From Pseudomonadota bacterium (lineage in GTDB: Bacteria > Pseudomonadota > Alphaproteobacteria > Rhizobiales > Afifellaceae): a DNA stretch of 5,578 bases. Position numbers and translations under genes: made by a program. Shown in pieces: positions 4,903 to 5,578 of this stretch (position 1 is the first letter of the stretch; each line of letters starts with the position of its first letter). Location of the stretch: the NCBI GenBank assembly GCA_023417735.1, contig JAEZEK010000019.1, positions 1 through 5,578 of the forward strand. The letters run 5' to 3'. The notes beneath the pieces were generated by a model. The model did not search any database. It saw only the letters and a list, made by a program, of their open reading frames with translations, and had not been told where the DNA came from.

Positions 4903-5578
4903 TCAGGAGCCGAGGACATGGCCGCCGTCGACGACGAGATGCGCGCCGGTGATGTAGCCCCCGGCCAACGAAGCGAGCAGCATCAGGGCGCCGTCGAGGT
5001 CGCCGTCGCGGCCGAGCCGGCGCATCGGGCCTTTCCCCCGGCGCCGTCCAGGAACTCGGCGTTGATCTCCGTCCTGAACCAGCCCGGCGCGAGCGCATTC
5101 ACGCGGATGCCGTGGCGCGCCCATTCGAGCGCGAGCGCTCGGGTGAGATGCAGCACGCCCGCCTTGGAAGCGGCATAGGCGGCGACCCCCTTCTCCACGC
5201 TGAGCCCGAGCACGGAGCCGACATTCACGATCGCGCCGGGCCGCCCGGCGGCGATCATCCGCTCGGCGGCGTGGCGGGCGACGAAGAACACGGCGTCGAG
5301 ATTGGTGGCCAGCACGGCGCGCCAGGTTTCCGGCGCGAGATCGAGGGCGCCGTCGGAATGGGCGATGCCGGCATTGTTGACGAGCACCGTCACCGGTCCG
5401 GATGCGGCCTCCACCGCCTCGAAGGCGCGGGCGACGCTCTGCGGATCGAGGACGTCGCAGGCGACGGGAATCGCGCTGCCGCCTTCCTTCTCGATCTCGG
5501 CCGCGAGCGCCTCCAGCCGCTCGAGCCGACGGGCGGCGAGCGCGACCGTCGCGCCGTTCGCCGCGAGCACGCGGGCGA
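4903..5578 (-). pseudogene. Short-chain dehydrogenase/reductase (SDR), frame-broken and 5'-truncated by the window edge
   Basis: Classical SDR, an NAD(P)-dependent oxidoreductase. Coding enters from the right edge already in frame, so the start and the TGxxxGxG dinucleotide motif (about 20-25 residues) lie outside. Visible: VLVNNAG (codons near 5384-5364), the active-site Asn in ATNLDAVFF (Asn at 5303), Ser in VNVGSV (5216), Tyr (5177) and Lys (5165) of YAASK with the expected S-x12-Y spacing, then RVNALAPGWFRTEIN. All four catalytic residues are present. After FLDGAGGK (AAG at 5033-5031) the frame goes into unrelated sequence and stops at 4983. The normal tail, PMRRLGR...DLDGALMLLASLAG...LVVDGGH, continues in the -1 frame to a TGA at 4905-4903. 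The break may be a mutation, an assembly error or a programmed shift. As read conventionally the protein lacks its last 40 or so residues, which form part of the substrate pocket and subunit interface. Confidence 0.85.
5031..5037 (-). other. Slippery-type heptamer G GGA AAG at the SDR frame break
   Basis: In the frame of the upstream SDR part the minus strand reads G GGA AAG, the same heptamer used for -1 frameshifting between lambda tail genes G and T. A -1 slip here would continue as GGC CCG ATG and join the SDR C-terminus. Downstream only a small hairpin (CGGC-TCG-GCCG, 5019-5009) is visible, and no Shine-Dalgarno-like stimulator is seen upstream. The match is exact; function is unproven. 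Confidence 0.3.

Noticed and set aside
3430..5178. Long plus-strand open frame of 582 codons
   Set aside because: Antisense to the acyl-CoA dehydrogenase, DUF3008 and SDR genes, all of which have clear family motifs and ribosome sites. No recognisable domain in the plus-strand reading.
1..5578. CRISPR array, tRNA, IS ends, riboswitch or phage genes
   Set aside because: I looked on both strands and found no regularly spaced repeats, cloverleaf sequence, transposase-like protein, terminal inverted repeats or long structured leader.

Overview
The window looks like chromosomal DNA from a GC-rich alphaproteobacterium, probably of the Hyphomicrobiales (Rhizobiales). The case rests on very high G+C at third codon positions, a fused-type indolepyruvate ferredoxin oxidoreductase, a rhizobial-style DUF3008 small basic protein, and a promoter-like site matching the alphaproteobacterial general-stress sigma factor EcfG/RpoE2. 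This is inferred from gene content; no species can be named. I see no IS element, phage gene, tRNA, rRNA, CRISPR array or toxin-antitoxin pair.

Layout. Positions 1-2351 hold three minus-strand genes, read right to left: a CGNR zinc-finger (ABATE-type) transcription factor (1731-2351), a putative lipoprotein whose ATG directly follows the regulator's TGA (1152-1730), and the first 357 codons of an indolepyruvate ferredoxin oxidoreductase family protein (1-1072), which runs off the left edge. A 77-bp divergent spacer (2352-2428) separates the regulator from the only plus-strand gene, a LivH-type ABC permease (2429-3358). The permease converges, with a 5-bp gap, on a minus-strand ACAD10/11-like acyl-CoA dehydrogenase (3364-4572). 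To its right, also on the minus strand, are a 62-residue DUF3008 protein (4648-4836) and the C-terminal part of a short-chain dehydrogenase/reductase (4903-5578), which runs off the right edge and is split between two frames near 5031-5037.

Functional reading. The enzymes fit acyl-CoA/2-oxo-acid catabolism (2-oxo-acid to acyl-CoA, acyl-CoA oxidation, an SDR oxidoreductase). The permease has no partner LivM, LivG, LivF or binding protein in the window. The regulator-lipoprotein pair looks like a translationally coupled unit, and the CGNR protein is the natural candidate to act on the divergent spacer. No complete novel system is evident. The points most worth a second look are the frame break in the SDR, which contains an in-frame G GGA AAG heptamer but may be a larger deletion; the EcfG-like promoter before the DUF3008 gene; the overlapping divergent -35 boxes with a possibly leaderless regulator; and the orphan permease. 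All gene-free gaps are shorter than 100 bases.
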